Position numbers and translations under genes: made by a program. A model generated the notes under the pieces. That model made no database searches. It had not been told where the DNA came from and saw only the letters and a list, made by a program, of their open reading frames with translations. From assembly GCF_034676545.1 (NCBI RefSeq), contig NZ_JAUCBZ010000015.1, forward strand, positions 2,201,001 through 2,265,000: a stretch of DNA of 64,000 nt. Reading direction: 5' to 3'. Shown here in pieces: positions 1 through 9,325 of the stretch (the stretch's first letter is position 1; the number at the start of each line of letters is the position of its first letter). Source of the DNA: Pararhodobacter sp. Its GTDB lineage: Bacteria > Pseudomonadota > Alphaproteobacteria > Rhodobacterales > Rhodobacteraceae.

Positions 1-1461
1 GCGGGCGAAATTGGTTTTCAGGACTTCCAACAGATGCGTCGCGAGGACTTCGGCAGGGCCGACAACCGTGAGCCCGCCAAGCGCCGCCGCCTCTTCGTCT
101 TTGGCCGCGATCCACCGGGCCGGGGCGGCATAGACCGGTTCACGCACGTCGAGTCCGGCGGGGGCATCCGCGCCCTCTTCGGGCAGGAGCGCCAAGCGTC
201 GATCCGGCATCAAACGGTCGCGGCCTTGTTCGACGCCTTGGATCAAGATCTGATACTCGCCCGGGTTCAATGCGGAATCATCCGTCAGGCGGATTTCCGG
301 CAGGATGAGACCGAAATGTCGGGCGACATGGTTGCGCATGTTCATGATCCGCGCATCAAGCCCGGTCGCGGGGTCGAGGACCATGGGCACCAGATCGGGC
401 GAGAAGGTGACGTGGATCTCGTCCAGATCAAGGATATCCCCGAGCGATGTCTTGCGGACCTCTGGCGCGGGCGACTCGTCGACGATCGGCTTGTTCAGAT
501 GGCGACGGGCGAAATATGCCGCCGTACCCAGAAGCCCTGCGCCGGTGACAAAGGGCAAGAATGGCAGGCCGGGGATCAAGGCAAACATCACCATCAGGAG
601 CGCCACGGTCAACAAGGCCGCCGGGTGTTTTCCGAGTTGCGCAAAGAGGGCGGTATCCGTGGCCCCGGTGGCGCCGCCGCGTGCCAGCAACAGCGCCGCG
701 GCGATGGAGATGACAACCGCCGGAATTTGACTGACAAGCCCATCGCCGACCGTCAGGATTGCATAGGTTTCAAAGGCTTCCCCGATTGGCATACCATGCG
801 CCAACGTGCCCATCAGCAACCCGACGACGATGTTGAGAAGCGTGATCAACAGGCCGGCAACGGCATCGCCTTTGACAAATTTTGAGGCACCATCGAGCGA
901 ACCGAAAAAGGTTGTTTCAGCTTGATCACGTTCGCGACGGGCTTTGGCCTCGGCGTGCGAAATGGCCCCGGCGGACATATCGCTGTCGATGGCCAGCTGC
1001 TTGCCCGGCATTGCGTCGAGGGCGAATCTCGCGCCGACCTCGGCCATGCGGCCAGCGCCTTTGGTGATCACGATGAAATTGACGATCAGCAAGACGCAAA
1101 AGATGACAACGCCCAGATACACGCTCCCGCCCATGATGAAGCTGGAAAACCCCTGGATAACCGAGCCGGCGGCTTGTGGGCCGGTGTGCCCCTCACCGAT
1201 GATCAAGCGGGTGCTGGACACATTGAGCGACAAGCGCAGCATGAGCGAGGCCAGCAGCACGGTCGGAAAAATCGAGAAATCGAGCGGGCGTTCGATGAAC
1301 AGGGTCAGCGTGAACATCAGAATGGCGAGCGCGAACGAGGTCGCGAGGCCGATATCGAGCATCCACGCGGGGACCGGCAGGATCATCATCACGATGATCG
1401 CCATCAGGGCGAGCGCCAGCAGGATTGTCGGCTGGAAAAGCTGGGAAATGGTGAATTTCAT
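1..1461 (-). CDS. flhA: FlhA, flagellar type III export gate (C-terminus beyond window)
   Basis: FlhA is the inner-membrane gate of the flagellar type III secretion apparatus and docks chaperone-substrate complexes. The 487 residues present start with MKFTISQLFQP and contain several hydrophobic segments. They also contain the family (FHIPEP) signature around residues 140-165, read as EVGARFALDAMPGKQLAID. The soluble C-terminal domain begins near residue 330 and is cut by the window edge; full-length FlhA is about 690 residues. The start overlaps the stop of the upstream transglycosylase gene by ATGA, indicating translational coupling. Other export genes probably continue past the edge. The assignment is secure. 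Confidence 0.96.
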   Translation of the reverse strand, partial: MKFTISQLFQPTILLALALMAIIVMMILPVPAWMLDIGLATSFALAILMFTLTLFIERPLDFSIFPTVLLASLMLRLSLNVSSTRLIIGEGHTGPQAAGSVIQGFSSFIMGGSVYLGVVIFCVLLIVNFIVITKGAGRMAEVGARFALDAMPGKQLAIDSDMSAGAISHAEAKARRERDQAETTFFGSLDGASKFVKGDAVAGLLITLLNIVVGLLMGTLAHGMPIGEAFETYAILTVGDGLVSQIPAVVISIAAALLLARGGATGATDTALFAQLGKHPAALLTVALLMVMFALIPGLPFLPFVTGAGLLGTAAYFARRHLNKPIVDESPAPEVRKTSLGDILDLDEIHVTFSPDLVPMVLDPATGLDARIMNMRNHVARHFGLILPEIRLTDDSALNPGEYQILIQGVEQGRDRLMPDRRLALLPEEGADAPAGLDVREPVYAAPARWIAAKDEEAAALGGLTVVGPAEVLATHLLEVLKTNFAR

Positions 1462-2123
1462 GGGCGCAAGGCAATCAACGGGGTCACGCGGGGCAGGTTG
1501 ACCGGAACCAGAGAGGCACCAGAGGCCGTTCCGGCGAACAACGGAAACGCGCGCACTGTGGTGGCGTGGGCAGGGTGGTCGGGCGTGTGACGGAGGGGTT
1601 CGTGGTCCAGACTGGCGCGCATCTCGCGGAATCGTGCGCGATACCGGGTGTTGTATTGGGGCGTGCGTGAATGATAGGCGCCCGCCGCCGCTTCCCATGA
1701 GCCGAATTCATCGTGCAACGCAGCCAGATGCCGGGCGGCATAGCGCGCGGCGGTAATCGGTTCCAAAATTGCCTCGGCGCTGTTGAATTGATTCCCATGC
1801 CAGCGGACATTGATCTGAAAACACCCCAGATCAATGCTGGTCTGGCCCCGCGCGAGGGTTTGCCGCAAGAACGCCTCTGCCGCATGACGATCTGCGAACC
1901 AGTGGCCTCGGCCCTCGGTGTTTGCGGCCCAGGGCCAGGGCCGCAGCCGCCCGTTTTGTGGCCGCCCCGTTTCGGTCAAGGCAATCGCCAGAAGCACATC
2001 CACGGGCACGCCCGTTTCGCGGGCGGCGCGTGTTGCGGCCGCTTCACACAGTTCCGGTCGTGCCAGCGCCGGTGACGCCAAAACCATGGCGAGCAAAACC
2101 AGTATCAAGCGAGAATTCTTCAT
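1458..2123 (-). CDS. Secreted lytic transglycosylase (SLT domain), probably flagellar
   Basis: This 221-residue protein has a Sec signal peptide (residues 1-21, ending SPALA). A lysozyme-like SLT fold follows, with the likely catalytic Glu51 in ALTETG and the motif DLGCFQINVRWHG typical of soluble lytic transglycosylases. Such enzymes cleave peptidoglycan, here probably to let the flagellar rod through the wall, as flagellum-specific SltF does in Rhodobacter; that role is inferred from coupling to flhA (4-bp overlap). I chose the ATG at 2123 over an upstream in-frame ATG because it starts the signal peptide and has an AGGA about 9 nt upstream. The Pro/Ala-rich C-terminus is probably disordered. 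Confidence 0.85.
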   Translation of the reverse strand: MKNSRLILVLLAMVLASPALARPELCEAAATRAARETGVPVDVLLAIALTETGRPQNGRLRPWPWAANTEGRGHWFADRHAAEAFLRQTLARGQTSIDLGCFQINVRWHGNQFNSAEAILEPITAARYAARHLAALHDEFGSWEAAAGAYHSRTPQYNTRYRARFREMRASLDHEPLRHTPDHPAHATTVRAFPLFAGTASGASLVPVNLPRVTPLIALRP

Positions 2124-2288
2124 CGCATCCGTTCCTGAGGTCCTCGCAATCCTAGGCCGGGTTTGGTTGATGAAGTGTTTACGACGATGCCCCACAGCAT
2201 ATATTCTCCAAACGCGATATGATGGCGGTCAACGCGCGAAAAGGCGCTTTTTGATACGATGGGAGGGCTTGTAAACAGGGAGTGTCCT

Positions 2289-2627
2289 ATGAAGACCATT
2301 TTCATGTCTCTTATCGCCGCAGCCGTGCTTGCCACACCGGTAAATGCCGGGGATTGCACGGGAAATGTTGTCGGCGTGCGGCCGATTTCACAGTATAACC
2401 ATGCTGCGGGTCGCGGCTTTCTCGCGGTTCGCAGCGGCCCTGGGTCTGGGTATCAACAGATTGGCGAGCTTTATGCCGGCGATGAGATCTCGGTCTGGCA
2501 GCGCTCCGGGCGCTGGTATTATGTACGCTGCATGTCGGGGCTCTGCACGAATCCGTATTGGGGTCCTGCCGTGCCGACCGGATGGGTTTACGGCAACTAT
2601 CTGTCGATAGGCGGGGTCTGCCCATAA
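2289..2627 (+). CDS. Small secreted bacterial SH3-domain protein
   Basis: A 112-residue protein with a clear signal peptide (residues 1-20, ending TPVNA). A single SH3_3-like domain follows, recognisable from AVRSGPGSGYQQIGEL and the later GRWYYVRC and GWVYGNYL strands. Four cysteines in the mature part suggest disulfides in the periplasm. Bacterial SH3 domains commonly bind peptidoglycan, so a cell-wall role is plausible, but the partner is unknown. The start has a GGGAG ribosome site. The gene is monocistronic, divergent from the flagellar pair and followed by a weak terminator. Confidence 0.75.
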   Translation: MKTIFMSLIAAAVLATPVNAGDCTGNVVGVRPISQYNHAAGRGFLAVRSGPGSGYQQIGELYAGDEISVWQRSGRWYYVRCMSGLCTNPYWGPAVPTGWVYGNYLSIGGVCP

Positions 2628-2653
2628 CGTCAGGGTTGCGGGTCCAAGAGACG

Positions 2654-2679
2654 GCCGAAATACCCGTTGTCGGCTTTTT
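2654..2679 (+). terminator. Possible rho-independent terminator after SH3 gene
   Basis: GCCGA and TCGGC form a 5-bp stem with an 11-nt loop, followed directly by TTTTT, 27 bp after the stop codon. The stem is short, so this is only a moderate candidate. Confidence 0.4.
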
Positions 2680-2815
2680 CTGGTCGAATATGGTGGCGGA
2701 GTGTCGGTTCCGCTTGACTCCCGGCCTCAGGTGAAAATGTTAGGGCAGGTGGATCGCTCTGGTCCCAACTCCTGACATCGGCGCCTTTGGGCCGCCCTCA
2801 GACAATGGAACCGGC

Positions 2816-5656
2816 ATGTCCCTTGCCTTGATCGCGGCGCTCCCATTTCTCGGAGCCTTGTTGCCCGGCTTGATGATCCGTTCAGGTCGCAACACCTGCG
2901 CCTCTGTAACGTTTTCCGTGACCGCACTGGCCTTTATCGGCCTGCTGCTGAACGCGCCTGCCGTGTTCGGCGGTCGGGTGATCACCGAGCACTATGACTG
3001 GTTGCCGTCGCTCGGCCTGAACGTGAATTTCATGCTGGATGGCTTGGGGTTCCTGTTCGCCTTGATGATCTTGGGCATCGGCCTGCTGATCATCCTTTAT
3101 GCGCGGTTCTACCTGTCGAAAAACGACCCGATGGGCAATTTCTATACCTATCTGCTGCTGTTCCAAGGCGCGATGGTGGGGATTGTTCTGTCAGATAACA
3201 TATTGCTTTTGCTGATTTTCTGGGAGTTGACATCGCTGTCGTCCTTCCTGTTGATCGGCTATTGGAAGCATTTGCCCGAGGGGCGCCAAGGGGCCCGCAT
3301 GGCGCTGATCGTCACAGGAATGGGCGGATTGGCGATGATCGGCGGCATGTTGATTCTGGGCCAGATCGCGGGCAGCTACGACATCAGCGTGATCCTGACC
3401 CAGGGCGAGGCGATCCGGGCCTCGGATATGTATGTGCCAGCGCTGATCCTGATTCTGTTGGGGGCTTTCACCAAATCCGCGCAATTTCCGTTCCATTTCT
3501 GGTTACCGCACGCGATGGCCGCGCCGACGCCGGTGTCCGCCTATCTGCATTCGGCGACAATGGTGAAAGCGGGCCTGTTCCTGATGGCGCGGTTCTGGCC
3601 GGTGTTATCCGGTACGCCCGAGTGGTTCTGGCTGGTCGCCGGAGCCGGGCTGATCACCATGGTTCTGGGCGCGGTGATTGCGCTGTTCAAGGACGATCTG
3701 AAGGCGCTGTTGGCTTTTTCAACCGTCAGTCATCTTGGCCTGATCACCATGCTATTGGGAATGGGGACGGAATATGCAGCCAAGGCAGCAGTGTTTCACA
3801 TCATGAACCACGCGACGTTCAAGGCGGCGCTGTTCATGACCGCCGGGATCGTCGATCACGAGGCGCATACCCGCAACATCCGGTTGCTTGGCGGCTTGCG
3901 CAAATTGATGCCGATCACCTTCATGATCGGCACCGTCGCGGCGCTGTCGATGGCGGGGATTCCGTTCTTTAACGGGTTTCTATCGAAGGAAATGATGCTT
4001 GAGGCGGCGTGGAATACCAACACGCTGTTCGCGGTCGTGGCGACGTTGGGGGCGGTGTTCTCGGTGGGCTATTCGCTGCGCTTCATTGTCCACACCTTCC
4101 TTGGCCCGGTGCGCGACGACTATCCCTCGCACCCCCATGACCCCGGCTTTGGCATGTGGGTCGCGCCCGCATTGCTGGCGGTCATGGTCATCGTCATCGG
4201 GATTTTCCCGCAACAAACCGTTGGCGCGTTCGTCGAAGTCGTCGCGGGGGCGGTGACCGGCGCGCATCCGCATGTGCATCTGGCGCTCTGGCATGGCGTG
4301 ACGCCGGCCTTGTACATGTCGGGCATCGCGGTTGCGGCGGGCTTGCTGATCCTGTCGATGCAGCGCGCACTTGCGCCGCTCTGGGACAATGCGCCCCGAC
4401 CCGAAGCCAAGCAGATCTTCGACGCAATCGTCGAATCCCTGGCCAGGCTTGCGCGCGCGGTGACCGACACGCTGCATGATGGCGCGATTTCGCGGTATCT
4501 GACGGTGTTTACCGCCTCGGTTCTGGCCTATGGCTGCTGGGCTTTCTTTGGCGGGACCTTCACGGCGGGAACCCGGTCGATGCTGCCAATTGGCCCGGTC
4601 GAGGCGATCTTCTTTGTGCTGCTGATCGTCGCGTCGGCGGGGCTGGTGGCTGTTCATCGGAGCCGTTTCAAGGCGCTGATCGTCATTTCGATCTGTGGCT
4701 TGGTGGTGTCGATGACATTTGTGCGGTTTTCGGCACCGGACCTTGCCTTGACCCAGCTCACCGTCGAAGTGGTGACGGTCATCTTGCTGCTGCTGGCCCT
4801 CAACTATTTGCCCAAGCAATCGCCGATCCTGTCCAGCGCCAAGGCGCGGCTGGCGGATGGCGCGATTGCCTTGGCGGCGGGTGCCGGGGCTGGGGCTTTG
4901 GCCTTTGCGATTCTGACCCGTGACATGAGTTTGACGTCGATCTCGGAGTATCACGTCGCGAATTCGTATATCGGTGGCGGCGGCAACAACGTGGTGAACG
5001 TGATCCTCGTCGATTTCCGGGGCTTTGATACGATGGGCGAGATTGTCGTTCTGGGCATCGCGGCACTGGTCATTTACGCGATTGTCGAGGTGATCTTGTC
5101 CGGCCCGGCATCGCGGCGGTTGCTGAACTGGATCCCCGACATGCCGCAAGCCTTTGACCGTCACCCGCTGATGATGGTGGTGATGACCCGTCTGGCCCTG
5201 CCAATCGCGTTGATTGTCGGCGTCTATATCTTTCTGCGCGGGCACAATCAGCCGGGTGGCGGGTTTATCGCCGGTCTGGTTGTGGCGATTGCCTTCTTGA
5301 TGCAATACATGGCCTCGGGCTTTGCGTGGACCCAGGAGCGCCAGCGCTATGACTATCATGCGGTGATTGCCACGGGCGTGATGGTTGCGGTGACGACGGG
5401 CGCGGTCAGCATTATTCTGGGATGGAATTTCCTGACCTCGACCGGTGCCTATATCCATATCTGGCCGCTCGATGAGATCCATCTGGCCAGCGCCGCCGCC
5501 TTTGATCTGGGCGTGTTCCTGACCGTGCTGGGCGCTGTGCTGCTGGCCCTCGCCAGCCTGAGCCGGATTGGTCGCCGCGCGGGCGAAGGCGTGAACCTGA
5601 CCGCGATGGATGTCGACCCCAGCGCCGATCCTGAAACCGACGCGGAGGCACGCTGA
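2816..5656 (+). CDS. mrpA: Na+/H+ antiporter subunit A fused to subunit B (MrpA-MrpB / PhaAB)
   Basis: Largest subunit of the multi-subunit Mrp (Pha/Mnh) cation/proton antiporter, in the inner membrane. The 946 residues comprise an NDH-1 ND5-like proton channel with the key Glu137 (FWELTSLSSFLLIG) and Lys220 (FTKSAQFPFHFWLP). A DUF4040/MNHE segment follows around 590-770, then an MnhB domain around 780-930 with RGHNQPGGGFIAGL. Stand-alone MrpA is about 800 residues, so the extra C-terminus is the fused B subunit, as in rhizobial PhaAB. It heads a tight seven-subunit operon and is followed after 1 bp by mrpC. The operon supports pH homeostasis and Na+ or K+ efflux. Confidence 0.95.
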   Translation: MSLALIAALPFLGALLPGLMIRSGRNTCASVTFSVTALAFIGLLLNAPAVFGGRVITEHYDWLPSLGLNVNFMLDGLGFLFALMILGIGLLIILYARFYLSKNDPMGNFYTYLLLFQGAMVGIVLSDNILLLLIFWELTSLSSFLLIGYWKHLPEGRQGARMALIVTGMGGLAMIGGMLILGQIAGSYDISVILTQGEAIRASDMYVPALILILLGAFTKSAQFPFHFWLPHAMAAPTPVSAYLHSATMVKAGLFLMARFWPVLSGTPEWFWLVAGAGLITMVLGAVIALFKDDLKALLAFSTVSHLGLITMLLGMGTEYAAKAAVFHIMNHATFKAALFMTAGIVDHEAHTRNIRLLGGLRKLMPITFMIGTVAALSMAGIPFFNGFLSKEMMLEAAWNTNTLFAVVATLGAVFSVGYSLRFIVHTFLGPVRDDYPSHPHDPGFGMWVAPALLAVMVIVIGIFPQQTVGAFVEVVAGAVTGAHPHVHLALWHGVTPALYMSGIAVAAGLLILSMQRALAPLWDNAPRPEAKQIFDAIVESLARLARAVTDTLHDGAISRYLTVFTASVLAYGCWAFFGGTFTAGTRSMLPIGPVEAIFFVLLIVASAGLVAVHRSRFKALIVISICGLVVSMTFVRFSAPDLALTQLTVEVVTVILLLLALNYLPKQSPILSSAKARLADGAIALAAGAGAGALAFAILTRDMSLTSISEYHVANSYIGGGGNNVVNVILVDFRGFDTMGEIVVLGIAALVIYAIVEVILSGPASRRLLNWIPDMPQAFDRHPLMMVVMTRLALPIALIVGVYIFLRGHNQPGGGFIAGLVVAIAFLMQYMASGFAWTQERQRYDYHAVIATGVMVAVTTGAVSIILGWNFLTSTGAYIHIWPLDEIHLASAAAFDLGVFLTVLGAVLLALASLSRIGRRAGEGVNLTAMDVDPSADPETDAEAR

Positions 5657-5657
5657 C

Positions 5658-6005
5658 ATGGAACTTCTTGTCGCGATTTCGATTGGCGTGATGACCGCAA
5701 CCGGCGTCTACCTGATGCTGCGTTTGCGCACGTTTCCGGTGGTTCTGGGCCTGTCGATGCTCAGCTATGCGGTGAACGTGTTCATCTTTGCGTCGGGGCG
5801 GCTGGTCACCGATGCGCCGCCGGTCCTGGGGGTCGCGGACACCATGACCGACCCACTGCCGCAAGCCCTGGTGCTGACCGCCATCGTGATTTCCTTCGGC
5901 ATGACCGCCCTTGTGGTGATCCTGTCATTGAGCTCGTATCTGAATGCCGGGACCGACGTGATCAATATTGAAAAGCCGGGCGAGCAGCCCGAAACCGGTC
6001 GCTGA
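5658..6005 (+). CDS. mrpC: Na+/H+ antiporter subunit C (MrpC)
   Basis: A 115-residue, three-helix membrane protein homologous to NuoK. It shows the family pattern TGVYLMLRLRTFPVVLGLS near the N-terminus and the conserved DPLPQALVLTAIVI stretch around residues 70-83. The start is the ATG 1 bp after the mrpA stop; a longer upstream extension lies inside mrpA and is not needed. It is part of the Mrp antiporter complex and lies 4 bp before mrpD. Confidence 0.95.
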   Translation: MELLVAISIGVMTATGVYLMLRLRTFPVVLGLSMLSYAVNVFIFASGRLVTDAPPVLGVADTMTDPLPQALVLTAIVISFGMTALVVILSLSSYLNAGTDVINIEKPGEQPETGR

Positions 6006-6009
6006 GGGC

Positions 6010-7625
6010 ATGAGCATGGAGCATTGGATTGTTGCCCCCATCATCTTGCCCGCCTTGATCGGGCCCATGATGGTTCTGACGATGCGACACGACGTGTCGC
6101 TGCAACGGATCGCCGGTATCGCAACGGGTGTGGTCCTGGTTGGCATCACGGTCGCGCTTCTGGTCGCGGCCAGCGGCGGGGATGTCGAATCCTATGAGTT
6201 GGGCAGTTGGCCCGCGCCGTTTGGCATCGTGCTGGTGCTCGACCGTTTGTCCGCGCTGATGGTCACCTTGACCGCCGTGTTGGGCTTGATCGTGCTGACC
6301 TACGCGTCGCTCACCGGCTGGGATCAACGCGGCGAAATTTCCATGCGCTGTTCCAGTTTCAGCTCATGGGCCTGTTCGGCGCCATGCTGACAGGTGATAT
6401 CTTCAACCTGTTCGTCTTTTTCGAGATATTGCTGATTGCGTCATACGGTCTGATGACCCATGCGGGCGGACGTATGCGGCTGCGCAGTGGCGTGCAGTAT
6501 GTGATCTTCAACCTTGCCGGATCGACCTTGTTCCTGTTCGCCCTCGGCACGCTTTATGCGGTGTTCGGCTCGCTGAACATGGCGGATCTGGCCGAACGTG
6601 CGGTGCAACTTCCCGCCGGGGATGAGGCCTTGGTCCGGGTCACGGCGGCGCTGTTGCTGCTGGTGTTTGTGCTCAAAGGTGCGATGTTGCCGTTGCATTT
6701 CTGGCTGCCCAACACTTATGCGCTGGCGCCGGCGCCGGTCGCAGCCCTGTTTGCGGTGATGACCAAGGTCGGCGCTTACTCGGTGATCCGCGTCTACACG
6801 CTGGTCTTCCCGGAAAGCCTGGGCGCGATGAACGGGTTGGTCAGCAACGTGTTGATGCCCGCGGCCCTGTTGACCCTGGCGGTCGGCATGATCGGCGTGT
6901 TCGGCGCGCGTACACTTGCACGCGTGGTATCCTTTGCCGCGATCGGATCCATGGGGACGCTGTTTCTGGCGGTCTCGACCTTTCATGAAACCGGGATCGC
7001 GGCGGCGCTTTATTACATGGTCCATTCGACGCTGGCGGGGGCTGCGTTGTTTCTGGTCGTTGATCAGGTACGGGCGCGGCGCGGAAATTCCGCACTGACG
7101 GCACAAGCACCGATGCCGGGCACCGGCATTGTCGCCGGTTTCTTCTTTGTGGCCGCCATCGCCTCTGCCGGGATGCCACCCTTGTCGGGCTTCATCGGCA
7201 AATTGTTGATCCTCGACGCGATTTGGGATCAGGCCTGGTGGGTCTGGGGCTGGGCCATTGTGCTGACGACCTCGTTGCTGGCCATCGCCGGGTTTTCGCG
7301 TGTCGGCTCATCCTTGTTCTGGAAGCCCTATGACGCCAAGACCCCGCCGCCTGACGGGTTCGAGGTGGTGCCGGGGACGACCTCGGGCGTCGCGTTGGGC
7401 GTGTTGGGGCTGTTGCTGGGTTTGATCGTTGCGTTGACCGTGTTTGCCGGACCGATGACACGCTATACGCAATCCGCCGCCGCGCAATTGATGAACCCGG
7501 TTGAGTATATCCATGCGGTCATGGGTACACCCGCCGAGCGCGTCGTTCGGGCAGCCGCAGAGGCTGCGGCAGCGGCGGCGACATCACATCACGGCACCGA
7601 CGACGCCGCAACCGAGGGTCATTGA
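6010..7625 (+). pseudogene. mrpD: Na+/H+ antiporter subunit D (MrpD), single-base frameshift
   Basis: MrpD is the second ND2/ND4-like proton-channel subunit of the Mrp antiporter. The N-terminal ~108 residues (from MSMEHWIVAP to GWDQRG) are in one frame. The rest, from NFHALFQFQLMG with the conserved FFEILLIASYGL and LPLHFWLPNTYALAP, is in another. Restoring one C near 6333 (GGCGAA to GGCCGAA) gives a continuous protein of about 538 residues, the normal length. All neighbours in the operon are intact and MrpD is needed for antiport, so I suspect a sequencing error rather than a true pseudogene. Confidence 0.9.
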
Positions 7626-7626
7626 C

Positions 7627-8118
7627 ATGCGCGCGCGCCTTCTTCCCCACCCGTTGCTTTCGTTGGCCTTGTTCGTGATCTGGCTGCTGCTGGTCAATTC
7701 GATCTCGATCAACTCGATTGTCTTTGCGGCCCTGCTGGGTATCGTCGTGCCGATGATCACCCAGCCCTATTGGCCGGACATGCCGACGCTGCGCAACCCG
7801 GTGGCGATTGTCGGGTATTGTCTGATCGTGCTTTATGACATTGTCGTCGCCAATACCCAGGTCGCCCTGATCGTGTTGTTCAAGCGCAGTGCCGATCTGA
7901 GACCTGCATGGGTCTGCGTGCCGCTCGATATCCGCTCGCCCGAGGCAATCACCGTTCTGGCCGGCACCATCACCCTGACCCCCGGCACCGTATCCTGCGA
8001 TCTGTCCGAGGATGGGCGCGCGATATTGGTCCACTGCCTGCACGCGCCCGACCCGTCGGCGGTCAGCGCCGACATCAAATCCCGCTACGAGCGGCGGCTC
8101 AAGGAGATCTTCGAATGA
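7627..8118 (+). CDS. mrpE: Na+/H+ antiporter subunit E (MrpE)
   Basis: A 163-residue MNHE-family protein with two N-terminal transmembrane helices and a cytoplasmic tail. The family landmarks are LAGTITLTPGTVS (about residues 112-124) and the C-terminal IKSRYERRLKEIFE. The ATG at 7627 begins 1 bp after the mrpD stop; an upstream in-frame extension into mrpD is rejected because the hydrophobic N-terminus begins here. Its stop overlaps the mrpF start by ATGA. It is a non-channel accessory subunit required for full Mrp assembly or activity. Confidence 0.94.
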   Translation: MRARLLPHPLLSLALFVIWLLLVNSISINSIVFAALLGIVVPMITQPYWPDMPTLRNPVAIVGYCLIVLYDIVVANTQVALIVLFKRSADLRPAWVCVPLDIRSPEAITVLAGTITLTPGTVSCDLSEDGRAILVHCLHAPDPSAVSADIKSRYERRLKEIFE

Positions 8119-8384
8119 TCATTTATGCGCTGACCTTTGCCATCACCTGCTTTTCGCTCGGGTTGATCCTGAACCTGTGGCGTGTGGTGGTCGGCCCCGC
8201 CAAGAGCGACCGGATTCTTGCGCTCGATACCATGGTTATCAATGCCATCGCGCTGTTGATCCTGATGGGAATCTGGCAGGGCACGACGATCTATTTTGAA
8301 GTCTCGATGCTCTTTGCCCTCGTTGGCTTTGTCTCAACCGTGTCCTATTGCCGCTTTCTTTTGCGCGGCGACATTATCGAATAA
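8115..8384 (+). CDS. mrpF: Na+/H+ antiporter subunit F (MrpF)
   Basis: An 89-residue protein with three transmembrane helices. The family motif GPAKSDRILALDTMVIN lies at residues 27-43, including the Asp that is important in MrpF proteins. The ATG overlaps the mrpE stop by 4 bp, so the start is fixed by translational coupling. It is a subunit of the Mrp antiporter in the inner membrane. Confidence 0.94.
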   Translation: MIIYALTFAITCFSLGLILNLWRVVVGPAKSDRILALDTMVINAIALLILMGIWQGTTIYFEVSMLFALVGFVSTVSYCRFLLRGDIIE

Positions 8385-8396
8385 GGGGGTGCCGTC

Positions 8397-8828
8397 ATGC
8401 CACTTTGTGCTGAAATCACCGTCACGGTGTTCCTTGTCATCGCCGGTTTCTTTGGGCTCGTCGGCTCTTTCGGCCTGATCCGGTTGCCGGACCCGATGAC
8501 CCGTCTTCATGCGCCGACCAAGCCCTCGACGATGGGTGTTGGCGGAGCCTTGCTGGCGTCGATGGTCTTTTTCTATGCGACCGAGGGGCGCATCTCGTCG
8601 CATGAGTTGCTGATCACGATTTTCCTGCTGCTGACCGCCCCGATCGCGGCCTTGTTTATCGGCAAGGTGCATCTGCATCAGCGCGTTTCCCCCAAGGATC
8701 TGCCAACACCGGATGCGGGCACTGGATGGGCCAGTTTTACGGCCGAAGGCCCGGCGCGCGGCGTGCGCGATTTTCCGCCCGCAACCCGGGCCACAGAGCG
8801 GCGGCCTGACAAAAAGGTGTCAAACTGA
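8397..8828 (+). CDS. mrpG: Na+/H+ antiporter subunit G (MrpG)
   Basis: A 143-residue MnhG-family protein. Three hydrophobic helices occupy residues 5-90, with the conserved GLIRLPDPMTRLHAPTKPST motif at 26-45. A hydrophilic ~45-residue tail rich in Pro, Arg and Thr follows and is longer than in many MrpG proteins. It starts 12 bp after mrpF, with GGGGG before the ATG. It closes the canonical mrpA(B)CDEFG set; the next gene lies 87 bp downstream and is of unknown function. Confidence 0.93.
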   Translation: MPLCAEITVTVFLVIAGFFGLVGSFGLIRLPDPMTRLHAPTKPSTMGVGGALLASMVFFYATEGRISSHELLITIFLLLTAPIAALFIGKVHLHQRVSPKDLPTPDAGTGWASFTAEGPARGVRDFPPATRATERRPDKKVSN

Positions 8829-8915
8829 CGCGGCTATGGTTTCCGTATCAAGACGTTTGCTGTAACACTTCTGCGGTCGCCGGTGTGTTGGCGGCGGGTA
8901 CAGGGGTGTACCTTG

Positions 8916-9266
8916 GTGTGGGACGCGGAACAGATTGACGACCTGACTGAAACCGTTGTGCGACGGCTTTTGGTCGAAGGTGGAACGGCGCGTGCCCTTG
9001 CGGTCGAAATCGCCGCTCAACTTGCTGCGCAAAACGCGACGCTTCCGGCCTTGGCTGTGGCACTGCCGTTTTCCTTGGCGGCGGGTGGGATCGAAGAGAT
9101 GCTGGGTGGCGGACCACAGGCCTGCGCTGCGGCCCGCGACGCCTGGCGCATCGCGGCTTTGATTGGCGGCGATGCCCTGGCGCTCCATGCCACGCTTCGA
9201 TGCCCGGCCACGGTTTCCGACCTGTGCGCACATTGGGCGTCGGGCGATACCGTGTTTTCAGCATAA
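8916..9266 (+). CDS. Hypothetical protein downstream of the Mrp operon
   Basis: I do not recognise this 116-residue, Ala-rich soluble protein. Predicted features are mainly alpha-helical stretches, for example DDLTETVVRRLLVEGGTARALAVEIAAQLAAQ, described here only in parts, and no signal peptide. I prefer the GTG at 8916 because GGGG lies 9 nt upstream; an adjacent TTG and a GTG at 8883 are alternatives. It ends 3 bp before a strong bidirectional terminator shared with convergent mscL. It could be co-transcribed with the mrp genes or be independent. Function unknown. Confidence 0.6.
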   Translation: MWDAEQIDDLTETVVRRLLVEGGTARALAVEIAAQLAAQNATLPALAVALPFSLAAGGIEEMLGGGPQACAAARDAWRIAALIGGDALALHATLRCPATVSDLCAHWASGDTVFSA

Positions 9267-9268
9267 GC

Positions 9269-9294
9269 AAAAGGCCCCGCGCCGGGGGCCTTTT
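9269..9294. terminator. Bidirectional rho-independent terminator between convergent genes
   Basis: A perfect 10-bp stem AAAAGGCCCC / GGGGCCTTTT with a 6-nt loop lies 3 bp after the unknown plus-strand gene and 32 bp after the mscL stop. T-runs occur on both strands, so it can end transcription from both sides. Confidence 0.85.
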
Positions 9295-9325
9295 CGGGGT
9301 CAACCGTTTCGGTGCCCCCCGTGCA

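Noticed and set aside
3980..5659. Long minus-strand ORF (559 codons) opposite mrpA
   Set aside because: Low-complexity, Arg/His/Gln/Asp-rich translation without protein-like features; a shadow of the GC-rich mrpA gene. The same applies to long antisense frames at 25204-27153, 27012-29264 and 58873-60384.
6331..6345. Programmed -1 frameshift in mrpD
   Set aside because: No slippery heptamer or downstream pseudoknot visible; the GGC-C contraction is better explained as a deletion error. The clpP A6 run was considered likewise, but a +1 shift would be needed and all known ClpP proteins are made from one frame.
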